From: an uncultured Eubacteriales bacterium
GTDB lineage: Bacteria; Bacillota; Clostridia; Christensenellales; Aristaeellaceae
Length of the DNA: 37,315 bases
Direction of reading: 5' to 3'
Assembly: GCA_902777335.1 (NCBI GenBank)
Contig: CACYTF010000031.1
Coordinates: 1-37,315, forward strand
In this document: in pieces, positions 16,686 through 23,450 of the stretch
Position numbering within the stretch: the first letter of the stretch is position 1
Layout of the letters: each line of letters begins with the position of its first letter
Program-made: the position numbers and the translations under genes
The notes under the pieces: model-generated
Told to the model about the DNA's origin: nothing
The model's input: only the letters and a program-made list of their open reading frames with translations
Database searches by the model: none

Positions 16686-17717
16686 ATGAGACGATCCGGC
16701 AAATCTCCCACGATGAAGGACGTGGCCCGCGAGGCCGGCGTGGCTTTGGGCACGGTGTCCAAGGTGTTCAATGGTTTACCCGTGGGGAAAAGCTATCAGC
16801 TGAAGGTTGAGGAAGCCGCGAATCGACTGGGTTACAGCGTGAACAATTACGCCCGGGGCCTTCGCGCGAACAAGACCCACACCGTCGCCGTCATTCTCCC
16901 CGGCCTTGACCATACCTTTTTCAGCACACTGGCGGACAGCATCTGCTATGAACTGACCCGGCGCGATTACCGCATGATGCTCGTCACGACCCACTTCGAT
17001 ACCCAGGCTGAAGCGCGCTGCATCCAGATGGTGCGGCAGAACAAGGTGGACGGCATCATCGGGCTGACCTACTCCCCGGATCTGGTCATCAGCGACGATC
17101 TTCCCTATGTCTCCATCGACCGCTTTATCAGCCCCAACATTCCCTGCGTGGCCTCGGACAATTTCGCGGGCGGCAGCCTTGCCGCGGAAAAGCTGATCGA
17201 ACTGGGCTGCAAGCGCCCGCTGTTTTTGCGCATCGGCTCTGAAGTCATCGGCGAAACGGACAAGCGCGGCGCGGGTTTTACTTCGACCTGCGAGATCAGA
17301 CATGTGGAATACACGGCGATGCGGTTCAACGACGCGGATGGAATCGAGGCGATACTGCGCTTCCTGGATGCGCATATCTCGGAAGGAAGCCTGGAATACG
17401 ACGGCATCTTTTGCAATACAGACAGGCTGCTCTATTATGTCGTCAATTATCTCAAAAGCCGCAAAATCCGCGTCCCCGAGGACGTACAAATGATCGGTTA
17501 TGACGGAACGCGCATGTTCTTTTCCGAGGGTTACTTCTGCTCCACCATCGTCCAGCCAGTCAAGCAGATGGCCGAAACGGCTGTGGATATCCTGCTGAGT
17601 GAAGATCGCTCCAAGATGCCCGCCCTGATCTGCCTGCCCGTGACCTATGCGCCCGGCGGTACGACGCGGGAAAGCGTGTCCGACAACGGAGGCCTCCAAT
17701 GGCGAGTGAATACCTGA
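16686..17717 (+). CDS. LacI-family transcriptional regulator
   Basis: This is a 343-residue protein. The N-terminal HTH reads MKDVAREAGVALGTVSKVFNG and the hinge helix region is NYARGLRANKTHTVAVILP. The rest is a periplasmic-binding-protein-like sensor domain. It is divergent from the sugar operon and flanked by three matching operators, so it most likely represses sucrose/fructan uptake and itself. It is preceded by GGGGTG. Its stop overlaps the next gene's start by 19 nt. Base composition is more AT-rich than most neighbours in the window. Confidence 0.93.
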   Translation: MRRSGKSPTMKDVAREAGVALGTVSKVFNGLPVGKSYQLKVEEAANRLGYSVNNYARGLRANKTHTVAVILPGLDHTFFSTLADSICYELTRRDYRMMLVTTHFDTQAEARCIQMVRQNKVDGIIGLTYSPDLVISDDLPYVSIDRFISPNIPCVASDNFAGGSLAAEKLIELGCKRPLFLRIGSEVIGETDKRGAGFTSTCEIRHVEYTAMRFNDADGIEAILRFLDAHISEGSLEYDGIFCNTDRLLYYVVNYLKSRKIRVPEDVQMIGYDGTRMFFSEGYFCSTIVQPVKQMAETAVDILLSEDRSKMPALICLPVTYAPGGTTRESVSDNGGLQWRVNT

Positions 17718-18376
17718 AATGGAAGTATCAGGATGTCAGGCCCGACGCGCCGCCCCAGCGCACGAAGAAGCAAAGGGCCGCCAATTGGTGGCACTACCAC
17801 AAATGGTGGCTGCTGGCGGGCGCGGCGCTGCTGATCGCGGCGGGCGACATCCTCTGGAACGCGCTGGGCATCGGCGCAGTGAAGCCGGATTACCAGCTGG
17901 CCTATGTTGCCTCCGCGCCGCTTTCGGATGAAACGCTGGCCGCGCTGGAGCGCGCCTTCGCCGCGCTGGGGGAGGACTGCAACGGCGACGGGCGCGTGGT
18001 GTTCCGGGTGAATTCCTACGTGCGCATGGACACCGCGCAGGACAGCGACGCCGCGCAGTACACCGCCGCCGCGAAGGTCAGGCTGATGGCCGACATGGAA
18101 GCCTGCGAGAGCTACTTTTTTATTTGCGATGCTCCTGAAACGTTACACGAGAATTATGACATCCTCGCCAACGCCTCCGGTGACATCGCGGGCCCCGACG
18201 AAGCCCTCGGCTGCTTCGCCTGGGAGACGTGCCCAAAGCTCATGGCGCTGGCGGTCGATCAACAGGAAATGACCGGGCTATACTTCGCCCGGCGCGGTTT
18301 TTGGCAGGATCGGACATGCGGGCACAGGGAACAATGCGACGCGCTGTGGGAACGACTGACGGAGGGAGCAAAATAA
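17699..18376 (+). CDS. Single-pass membrane protein of unknown function
   Basis: This is a 225-residue protein with a basic cytoplasmic N-terminus, one membrane segment (about 38-58) and an extracytoplasmic domain. The domain has a DCNGDGRV calcium-loop-like motif near residue 95 followed by VNSYVRMD. I do not recognise the family with certainty; similar proteins occur beside YesL-type genes in Lpl-type sugar clusters. The start follows GGAGG and overlaps the lacI 3' end. An exact copy of LacI operator O2 lies inside it at 18136-18147. Confidence 0.75.
   Translation: MASEYLKWKYQDVRPDAPPQRTKKQRAANWWHYHKWWLLAGAALLIAAGDILWNALGIGAVKPDYQLAYVASAPLSDETLAALERAFAALGEDCNGDGRVVFRVNSYVRMDTAQDSDAAQYTAAAKVRLMADMEACESYFFICDAPETLHENYDILANASGDIAGPDEALGCFAWETCPKLMALAVDQQEMTGLYFARRGFWQDRTCGHREQCDALWERLTEGAK
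18136..18147. promoter_or_regulatory. Intragenic copy of the LacI operator (O4)
   Basis: TGAAACGTTACA, identical to O2 over 12 bases, lies inside the coding sequence at 17699-18376 (across codons GAA-ACG-TTA-CAC). It may act as an auxiliary operator or roadblock, or be chance. Confidence 0.4.
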
Positions 18377-19026
18377 TGCGGACACTCAGAAGGATATGGC
18401 TGTTCATCATGCAGAAGTGGCTGATCATACCGATCATCGTCGCGCTGATCGCCGGCGTCGCGCTGCTGATCCCCAACCTCTCCCGCTATCCCTCGCGGGC
18501 CGACGACGGCGCCGCCTGGGACAGGAATTGGGAGATGCTGGGCACGGTGCTGGGCGTCGAGGCGCCGGGCAACGGCTTCACGCTGCTGAACAACGATACC
18601 GCGCTGGCCGGGGACGACACCTACTACGCCTCCTGGGTCAGCGGCGAGGCGGCGGATTACATCAATGCCGAAGGCAAGCACGTGGACCTCTACCCGGCGC
18701 AGATCTACCTTTTGTTGTACGGCTGCGCGGACGAGGCGGCGGCCGCACAGGCCAAGGCGGACTGGATGGCGCGGGAGGAGGAGACCTATGCGGTCCGGGA
18801 ACGCCGGGAGAAAGCCCATAACGGCCAGAGCTATTCCATGCTCCTGTACGATTGCGGCTCCGACACCAATCCTTACAGCCGCGGCATATCCGCCTTCTCG
18901 ACGCTCGGCAGCTATACCGTCATCGCGGAGCTGACCTGCACGGACGCCTTCGAGGGCGACGAGCAGGCCCTCCTCGCGGATTTCCTGAACGGCTGCCACT
19001 ACGGCTCCGACAATCTGAAGAAATAG
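18376..19026 (+). CDS. Membrane-anchored extracytoplasmic protein of unknown function
   Basis: This is a 216-residue protein with one N-terminal membrane anchor (about 12-33) and an extracytoplasmic domain. The start ATG overlaps the previous stop (TAATG) after GGAGGG. I recognise no catalytic motif. It ends 13 nt before the YesL-like gene, so it is part of the same operon and probably of the same membrane complex; this is inference. Confidence 0.75.
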   Translation: MRTLRRIWLFIMQKWLIIPIIVALIAGVALLIPNLSRYPSRADDGAAWDRNWEMLGTVLGVEAPGNGFTLLNNDTALAGDDTYYASWVSGEAADYINAEGKHVDLYPAQIYLLLYGCADEAAAAQAKADWMAREEETYAVRERREKAHNGQSYSMLLYDCGSDTNPYSRGISAFSTLGSYTVIAELTCTDAFEGDEQALLADFLNGCHYGSDNLKK

Positions 19027-19039
19027 GGGGGCGACCGAC

Positions 19040-19918
19040 ATGGCGTTCTTTCGGGACGACACGGACTATACCCACCGGCAGACGGGCTTCGCGCGCTACA
19101 AGCAGCTGATGTCCTTCTACGGCTTCAACTGGCTGCGCGTCAACCTGTTCACCGCCGCCGGGGCGCTGCCGTTGGCGGCGGGCATACTCTTTGCCATACT
19201 GACATCCAGCCTGTTGCTGTTGCTGCCGCTCTCGCTGATTGGCGGCATGATCTTCGGGCCGTTCCTGGCCGGGCTGGTGGACGGCATCATGCGCGGCCTG
19301 CGGGACGCCCCGGGCAACTGGTGGAAAAACTACAAAAAGAGCTGGAAGCAGAACTGGAGGAGCAGCCTGCTGCCCGGCGCGTTTCTCGGCTTCTTCGTCG
19401 GCCTGTTCTCGTTCATGTTCCACATCATGGGCAGCGCGAAGATCGCGCCGTCACTGAGCACGGTTTTGATGATGCTGCTCAGCGCGGCGGTGGTCGTCTG
19501 GTTCAGCACCCTGTACTGGCCGCAGTTGGTGCTCTTTCAGCAGAGCTTTGTCAATCGCGCGCGCAACGCCCTGCTGTTCACCATCAAGCACTCGGTGCGC
19601 GTATTGGCTGCGGTGCTGATCCAGTGCGTCTGGATCGCTTTGATCGTTTTGCTCGCGCCGTGGACCATCGTCGTCGTTCCCTTCCTCGGCTTCTGGTTCC
19701 CGATCTTCCTGGCCCAGTACCGCATCTACGACGATCTGAACCGGGACCTGCGCATTGAGGAGCAGTTCATGCCCATCGAGGGCGACCCCTGGGCGGAGGA
19801 TCAATTCGAGCAGGGCGAAAACGACGGGGACGTGCCACAGGATGTGCACGAGGACGGCACGCGCCGCTGGGAGGCGCTGCTGCGCGACATCGAAGCAAAC
19901 AAGGGGGGCAGGCCGTAA
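19040..19918 (+). CDS. YesL-like (DUF624) membrane protein
   Basis: This is a 292-residue protein with about five or six membrane helices. The YesL/DUF624 style is visible in YKQLMSFYGFNWLRVNLFTA near the N-terminus and GPFLAGLVDGIMRGLRD after the second helix. The C-terminus is acidic. YesL-family proteins are widespread next to LplABC-type sugar transporters in Bacillota; their molecular role is unsettled. Ribosome site GGGGGG; stop overlaps the next ATG (TAATG). Confidence 0.8.
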   Translation: MAFFRDDTDYTHRQTGFARYKQLMSFYGFNWLRVNLFTAAGALPLAAGILFAILTSSLLLLLPLSLIGGMIFGPFLAGLVDGIMRGLRDAPGNWWKNYKKSWKQNWRSSLLPGAFLGFFVGLFSFMFHIMGSAKIAPSLSTVLMMLLSAAVVVWFSTLYWPQLVLFQQSFVNRARNALLFTIKHSVRVLAAVLIQCVWIALIVLLAPWTIVVVPFLGFWFPIFLAQYRIYDDLNRDLRIEEQFMPIEGDPWAEDQFEQGENDGDVPQDVHEDGTRRWEALLRDIEANKGGRP

Positions 19919-20457
19919 TGGAACCCATCGCCGTCAACCGCGTCACCATCACGCGGGAGCTGTTCGCGGAGAGCCACGCCGCCGTGTTCTCCCATCGCCG
20001 CCGGAAGATGCTGCTCTGCTGCGGCATCGTGTTCCTCGCGTTCGGATTGCTCCTGCTGGCCGTGCAGGCGCGCTTTCCCGTCGCCTCCGCGCTGTGCGTG
20101 CCCGCGCTGCTCAGCGGCGTCATCGTCGTCGTGTGGGCGCTTACGCTCGAAAAGGCGGAGCTTAAAAAGAAATACAAGGCCTTCCGGCGCAGAAACGGCG
20201 ATGCTTCCCAGCGCGTCATTACTTGTTATCGCAACCACCTTACCGTCGATACGGGCACAGGCGAGCCCGTACAGATCGACTATCCCGATATTCGCGAACA
20301 TAAGGAAACCGAACACCTGATCCTGCTGCTCTGCAACGATCATACCGGCATCCAACTGGCGAAGGACGGCTTTGTGACGGGCGCCTTTCCAACCCTGTTG
20401 ACCGCCATCGAAAAGGCAAAGGAAGAGGCGGAGCGATCGGTCGGTCTGATTGCATAA
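19918..20457 (+). CDS. YcxB-like membrane protein
   Basis: This is a 179-residue protein. Two close membrane helices (about 36-52 and 58-77) sit between an N-terminal strand-rich stretch and a C-terminal soluble domain (RVITCYRNHLTVDT..., YPDIREHKETEHLILLL). This layout matches YcxB/PH-like domain proteins. It is the last gene of the LacI-led operon and is followed by a terminator. Function unknown. Confidence 0.7.
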   Translation: MEPIAVNRVTITRELFAESHAAVFSHRRRKMLLCCGIVFLAFGLLLLAVQARFPVASALCVPALLSGVIVVVWALTLEKAELKKKYKAFRRRNGDASQRVITCYRNHLTVDTGTGEPVQIDYPDIREHKETEHLILLLCNDHTGIQLAKDGFVTGAFPTLLTAIEKAKEEAERSVGLIA

Positions 20458-20458
20458 A

Positions 20459-20489
20459 TACAGGGGCGGCCATTGACCGCCCCTGTTTT
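20459..20489 (+). terminator. Rho-independent terminator
   Basis: CAGGGGCGG (20461-20469) pairs with CCGCCCCTG (20477-20485) around CCATTGA and is followed by TTTTG. Confidence 0.9.
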
Positions 20490-20507
20490 GGTTCCCGGGA
20501 TATAGGC

Positions 20508-20861
20508 TCAGTGCTCCTGTTCGCCGGTCTGCGGGTTCCAGCGCTGCATGTTGCGCCGCCACTTGGCCTCGTAGGCCTGCTGCAATTCCTCGGCGGTGAT
20601 ATCGTAGCACAGCAGTACGTCGCCGTAGTACATGAGCACGTCCGTCATCTCCTCCACGAAGTGGCGGCGGACCTCGGTGTTCTCCGTGATCTGCGCTTCG
20701 CCCTTTTTCTTGACGATGTCGATGACCTCGCCCAGCTCGCAGATCATCCACAGTATCTGGTTGCGGCCCTCCCGGGGCTCCATGTGGGCCCAGACGGCCT
20801 TGTAGCGCTCCAGGAGCCGCCGCTGCATGTCCAGTATGGCGTTCACGGTAAAGTCAGACAT
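20508..20861 (-). CDS. MazG-like NTP pyrophosphohydrolase, copy 1
   Basis: This is a 117-residue all-alpha NTP-PPase. The metal-binding pattern is ICELGEVIDIVKKKG followed by VEEMTDVLMYYGD, as in MazG/dUTPase-2-like enzymes that hydrolyse non-canonical or excess nucleotides. It differs from copy 2 (22271-22624) at only four residues. Its Shine-Dalgarno AAGGAGG lies exactly where a remnant of the DUF4867 gene joins it. Both copies appear intact. Confidence 0.85.
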   Translation of the reverse strand: MSDFTVNAILDMQRRLLERYKAVWAHMEPREGRNQILWMICELGEVIDIVKKKGEAQITENTEVRRHFVEEMTDVLMYYGDVLLCYDITAEELQQAYEAKWRRNMQRWNPQTGEQEH

Positions 20862-20877
20862 GAGTTTTCCTCCTTAC

Positions 20878-20955
20878 TCACGGGTTCAAAGACCGGCTTT
20901 TCGGTGTTGTTGCCTTTTGCAGCACGATGGCCACCCGGAAGTCGATGGCACACAT
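20878..20955 (-). pseudogene. Frameshifted remnant of the DUF4867-family gene
   Basis: The segment reading DFRVAIVLQK on the minus strand matches GFRVAIVLPKGTNTEKPDF inside the intact gene at 22681-23304. One base is lost after the AAG codon, so the frame changes and stops at CCG-TGA. Nucleotide similarity resumes through GAAAAGCCGG and CCCGTGAG. The fragment has its own GGAGGAG and ATG (20953-20955) and could make a 25-residue peptide, but I regard it as debris of a duplication. Confidence 0.75.
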
Positions 20956-20971
20956 CTTTTTCTCCTCCACA

Positions 20972-20999
20972 TTTATACTGATATTCCTCGTTTTTGAAA
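20972..20999 (-). promoter_or_regulatory. Possible promoter of MazG copy 1
   Basis: On the minus strand TTTCAA (20994-20999), a 16-bp spacer and TATAAA (20972-20977), within an AT-rich stretch just upstream of the pseudogene start. Confidence 0.35.
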
Positions 21000-21006
21000 T
21001 TTATAC

Positions 21007-21034
21007 TTGACATTTTGAACTCTTGTGATAAAAT
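21007..21034 (+). promoter_or_regulatory. Promoter of the Abi-family gene
   Basis: TTGACA (21007-21012), a 16-bp spacer and TAAAAT (21029-21034). The leader to the ATG at 21131 is about 90 nt. Confidence 0.65.
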
Positions 21035-21130
21035 AGCGGTTAACAGATCCCGCCACGCCTCTGGATTTTATCATGTACAAAGTTCATGCGCAACCCGGCG
21101 GGCCTTTTTGATTCAGGAAGGCGTTTACCA

Positions 21131-22042
21131 ATGAAGGCATATCCGAAAGTCATTCGCACTACACATGACCTGATTGCTGATCTTCAGTCAAAAGGAATGA
21201 GTGTCTCGGACATTTCTCTTGCAGAGAAGGCCATTGAGCAAATTGGGTACTATAGGTTACGCGGATATGCATTTCATTTCTATGATGCTACAGCTGGAAA
21301 GTTCCGTTTCGGAACAAGTTTTGACAGTGTTCTCCAGTTATACTACTTCAATTGTGAATTATCGTCCTTGCTATTTACTATGTCGAGCAAGGTTGAAGTT
21401 GCCTTAAGATCACGTCTCTGCGAAGCTCTTCTTTGCCTCGGAGATCCTCTCATTTATCTGGATCCATCGATTTTCAAGGATAAATCCATTTACTGGAAAA
21501 ACCTTGGTTTGCTCTGTTCGGAGATTAACCGTTCGGATGAAGTTTTCATCAAGCATAATTATATCAACCACGATGGTCAAATTCCGATATGGGCAGCAGT
21601 TGAAGTAATGTCTTTCGGTAATCTTTCCAAATTTGTCAGCAATCTGATTACTGGACCGAATACCCCTTTCAGCAGGCTGGCGAAGTGCTACATCTATAAA
21701 TCTGCCAAGGGTAAAGATGTAGTTCCGAGTCTCGATATGGTTTCTTCCTGGATACATTCCATTGTGATTCTTCGTAATATGTGCGCTCATAATTCGCGTA
21801 TCTATAACCGTTCGACGAATAAGAAGCCGATCATCCTTGCGACAGATCAGCAAAACCCATCTCCTCGTTATTACGGTCTTTACCAGTTTTTACTGAGCAT
21901 GAAGTATCTGCGCCCTTCTACGGAAGTATGGAACGCCTTTGTCAGAGAGTTTGAAGCACTCCTCAACAAATACTCCACATATGTTGATATGAATAAACTG
22001 CATCTGCCTGCCGACTGGAAAAGTCACTTGAACATTGCTTAG
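21131..22042 (+). CDS. Abi-family (AbiD/AbiF, Abi_2) phage-resistance-type protein
   Basis: This is a 303-residue protein. The N-terminus (about 24-45, AEKAIEQIGYYRLRGYAFHF) and the C-terminal VILRNMCAHNSRIYNR are typical of the Abi_2 family. The R-x4-H element (Arg215 to His220) is the HEPN RNase motif, so RNA cleavage leading to abortive infection is the likely role; this follows from the family, not from data here. The start was chosen at the ATG after AGGAAGG. The gene is clearly more AT-rich than its surroundings and sits between two direct MazG copies, both signs of recent acquisition. It has its own promoter and terminator. Confidence 0.85.
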   Translation: MKAYPKVIRTTHDLIADLQSKGMSVSDISLAEKAIEQIGYYRLRGYAFHFYDATAGKFRFGTSFDSVLQLYYFNCELSSLLFTMSSKVEVALRSRLCEALLCLGDPLIYLDPSIFKDKSIYWKNLGLLCSEINRSDEVFIKHNYINHDGQIPIWAAVEVMSFGNLSKFVSNLITGPNTPFSRLAKCYIYKSAKGKDVVPSLDMVSSWIHSIVILRNMCAHNSRIYNRSTNKKPIILATDQQNPSPRYYGLYQFLLSMKYLRPSTEVWNAFVREFEALLNKYSTYVDMNKLHLPADWKSHLNIA

Positions 22043-22127
22043 TTTTTTTTTCGGACGAACATCATATGCTATTATCGACAGATCCGATCAAGCCTCTCAT
22101 TGATGCTCAAACCGGTTGGACGTCATT

Positions 22128-22158
22128 GGAGAGGGTGCTTAGGAACCCTCTCCTTTTC
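22128..22158 (+). terminator. Rho-independent terminator of the Abi gene
   Basis: GGAGAGGGT (22128-22136) pairs with ACCCTCTCC (22145-22153) and is followed by TTTTC. I saw nothing else in the gap 22043-22270. Confidence 0.85.
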
Positions 22159-22270
22159 TCAAATCGTGCACCGGCTTTATCTGATGCGAGGCCTTCTTAT
22201 GCCCTCAAACGAAATCAGCTTAGAAAGGTGCTCTCAAAGCTTTGGTTATCTGAATGCCATGGGGGACGTT

Positions 22271-22624
22271 CTATTCCTCCTGCTCGCCGGTCTGCGGGTT
22301 CCAGCGCTGCATGTTGCGCCGCCACTTGGCCTCGTAGGCCTGCTGCAATTCCTCGGCGGTGATGTCGTAGCACAGCAGCACGTCGCCGTAGTACATGAGC
22401 ACGTCCGTCATCTCCTCCACGAAGTGCCGGCGGACCTCGGTGTTCTCCATGATCTGCGCTTCGCCCTTTTTCTTGACGATGTCGATGACCTCGCCCAGCT
22501 CGCAGATCATCCACAGTATCTGGTTGCGGCCCTCTCGGGGCTCCATGTGGGCCCAGACGGCCTTGTAGCGCTCCTGGAGTTGGCGCTGCATGTCCAGTAT
22601 GGCGTTCACGGTAAAGTCAGACAT
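22271..22624 (-). CDS. MazG-like NTP pyrophosphohydrolase, copy 2
   Basis: This is a 117-residue protein, the second near-identical copy of the gene at 20508-20861. Differences are at the R-L-L / Q-L-Q positions near residues 15-17, T/M in QI(T/M)EN, and the last residue (H/E). It keeps the ELGEVID and EEMTDVLMYYGD metal-binding segments. The Shine-Dalgarno is AGGAGG seven bases before the ATG. It follows the DUF4867 gene in the same direction but is separated by a terminator hairpin. This is probably the parental arrangement. Confidence 0.85.
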   Translation of the reverse strand: MSDFTVNAILDMQRQLQERYKAVWAHMEPREGRNQILWMICELGEVIDIVKKKGEAQIMENTEVRRHFVEEMTDVLMYYGDVLLCYDITAEELQQAYEAKWRRNMQRWNPQTGEQEE

Positions 22625-22639
22625 GTTTGCCTCCTGCGT

Positions 22640-22673
22640 AAAAATCGGGCGGGGCTTTCGAAGGCCCCGCCCG
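22640..22673 (-). terminator. Terminator or attenuator between DUF4867 and MazG genes
   Basis: CGGGCGGGGC (22646-22655 complement) and GCCCCGCCCG (22664-22673 complement) form a perfect 10-bp stem followed on the minus strand by ATTTTT. The AGGAGG of the MazG gene begins right after it. MazG copy 1 lacks this element. Confidence 0.85.
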
Positions 22674-22680
22674 GTTTGGG

Positions 22681-23304
22681 TTACGCGATGTCGATGTTTT
22701 CGCCCTTCAGGCCGATGTGCGCGCCGCTCTTGGCCTCGGCGGATTCGGGATGGGCCAGCAGCCACTTGTTGCGGGCGGTCATCCACTTGTCCTCCTCGCT
22801 CACGGGCGCGAAGTCCGGCTTTTCGGTGTTGGTGCCCTTCGGCAGCACGATGGCCACCCGGAAGCCGTCGGCGGCGTTCACGTGGCAGGGGGCGTAGTGC
22901 AGCGACGTGCCGAACACCTCCACCGGCACGCCCGCGGGCACGCGGAAGGCCTTGACCAGCGCGGTGTCCACCACGCCGTCCACGATCTCACTCTGCTTGG
23001 CCAGCAGCAGCACGAAGTCGTGGGTGCCGATGTTGACCTCGCTGTCCCGGTGATACTCCAGGCAGTTCAGCTTGGTGTTGTGGCCCCAGCACAGGCCCAG
23101 CTGGATCGGCATGCCGCCGTAGGCGCGGTCGCGCAGCGGGGCGAATATGGCGCAGGCTTCCAGGCTGTCGATGCCGGGCTCGTAGTTCACGCCCTCGGGC
23201 AGGTCGATCTTCATCATGGCCTCGAGCAGCTCCTTCGTGTCGTACCCCTCCAGCACCTGGCCGTAGGGCTTGAATTCGGCGTCGTATACGGAATAAAACT
23301 TCAT
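22681..23304 (-). CDS. DUF4867-family protein (cupin-like)
   Basis: This is a 207-residue protein. The sequence (YHRDSEVNIGTHDFVLLLAKQSEI, VKAFRVPAGVPVEVFGTSLHYAPC) fits DUF4867, a family resembling ureidoglycolate-lyase-type cupins and often found near sugar genes. His residues in YHRDSE and SLHYAPCH could bind a metal. The molecular function is not established. Strong GGGAGG eight bases before the ATG and a good promoter (23337-23365). A truncated, frameshifted copy of it lies at 20878-20955. Confidence 0.8.
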   Translation of the reverse strand: MKFYSVYDAEFKPYGQVLEGYDTKELLEAMMKIDLPEGVNYEPGIDSLEACAIFAPLRDRAYGGMPIQLGLCWGHNTKLNCLEYHRDSEVNIGTHDFVLLLAKQSEIVDGVVDTALVKAFRVPAGVPVEVFGTSLHYAPCHVNAADGFRVAIVLPKGTNTEKPDFAPVSEEDKWMTARNKWLLAHPESAEAKSGAHIGLKGENIDIA

Positions 23305-23336
23305 GAGATTACCTCCCGCTGTTATTGGTTACCACT

Positions 23337-23365
23337 ATCTTACGCCAGGAAATACCGGTTGTCAA
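23337..23365 (-). promoter_or_regulatory. Sigma-A promoter of the DUF4867 gene
   Basis: On the minus strand TTGACA (23360-23365), a 17-bp spacer and TAAGAT (23337-23342). Confidence 0.75.
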
Positions 23366-23384
23366 GCGGGCATGTGGTTTTATA

Positions 23385-23413
23385 TGGACAAAACCCCGCC
23401 TTTGCGGTATAAT
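23385..23413 (+). promoter_or_regulatory. Sigma-A promoter of the MBOAT gene
   Basis: TGGACA (23385-23390), a 17-bp spacer and TATAAT (23408-23413). It is divergent from the DUF4867 promoter; the two -35 boxes are 19 bp apart. Confidence 0.75.
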
Positions 23414-23450
23414 ATACAAGTCAAATTATGTCCACTGAGGGGTACCGTAC

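Noticed and set aside
20878..20955. Functional 25-residue peptide gene
   Set aside because: It has a good ribosome site, but its sequence is a frameshifted piece of the DUF4867 gene and the position fits duplication debris.
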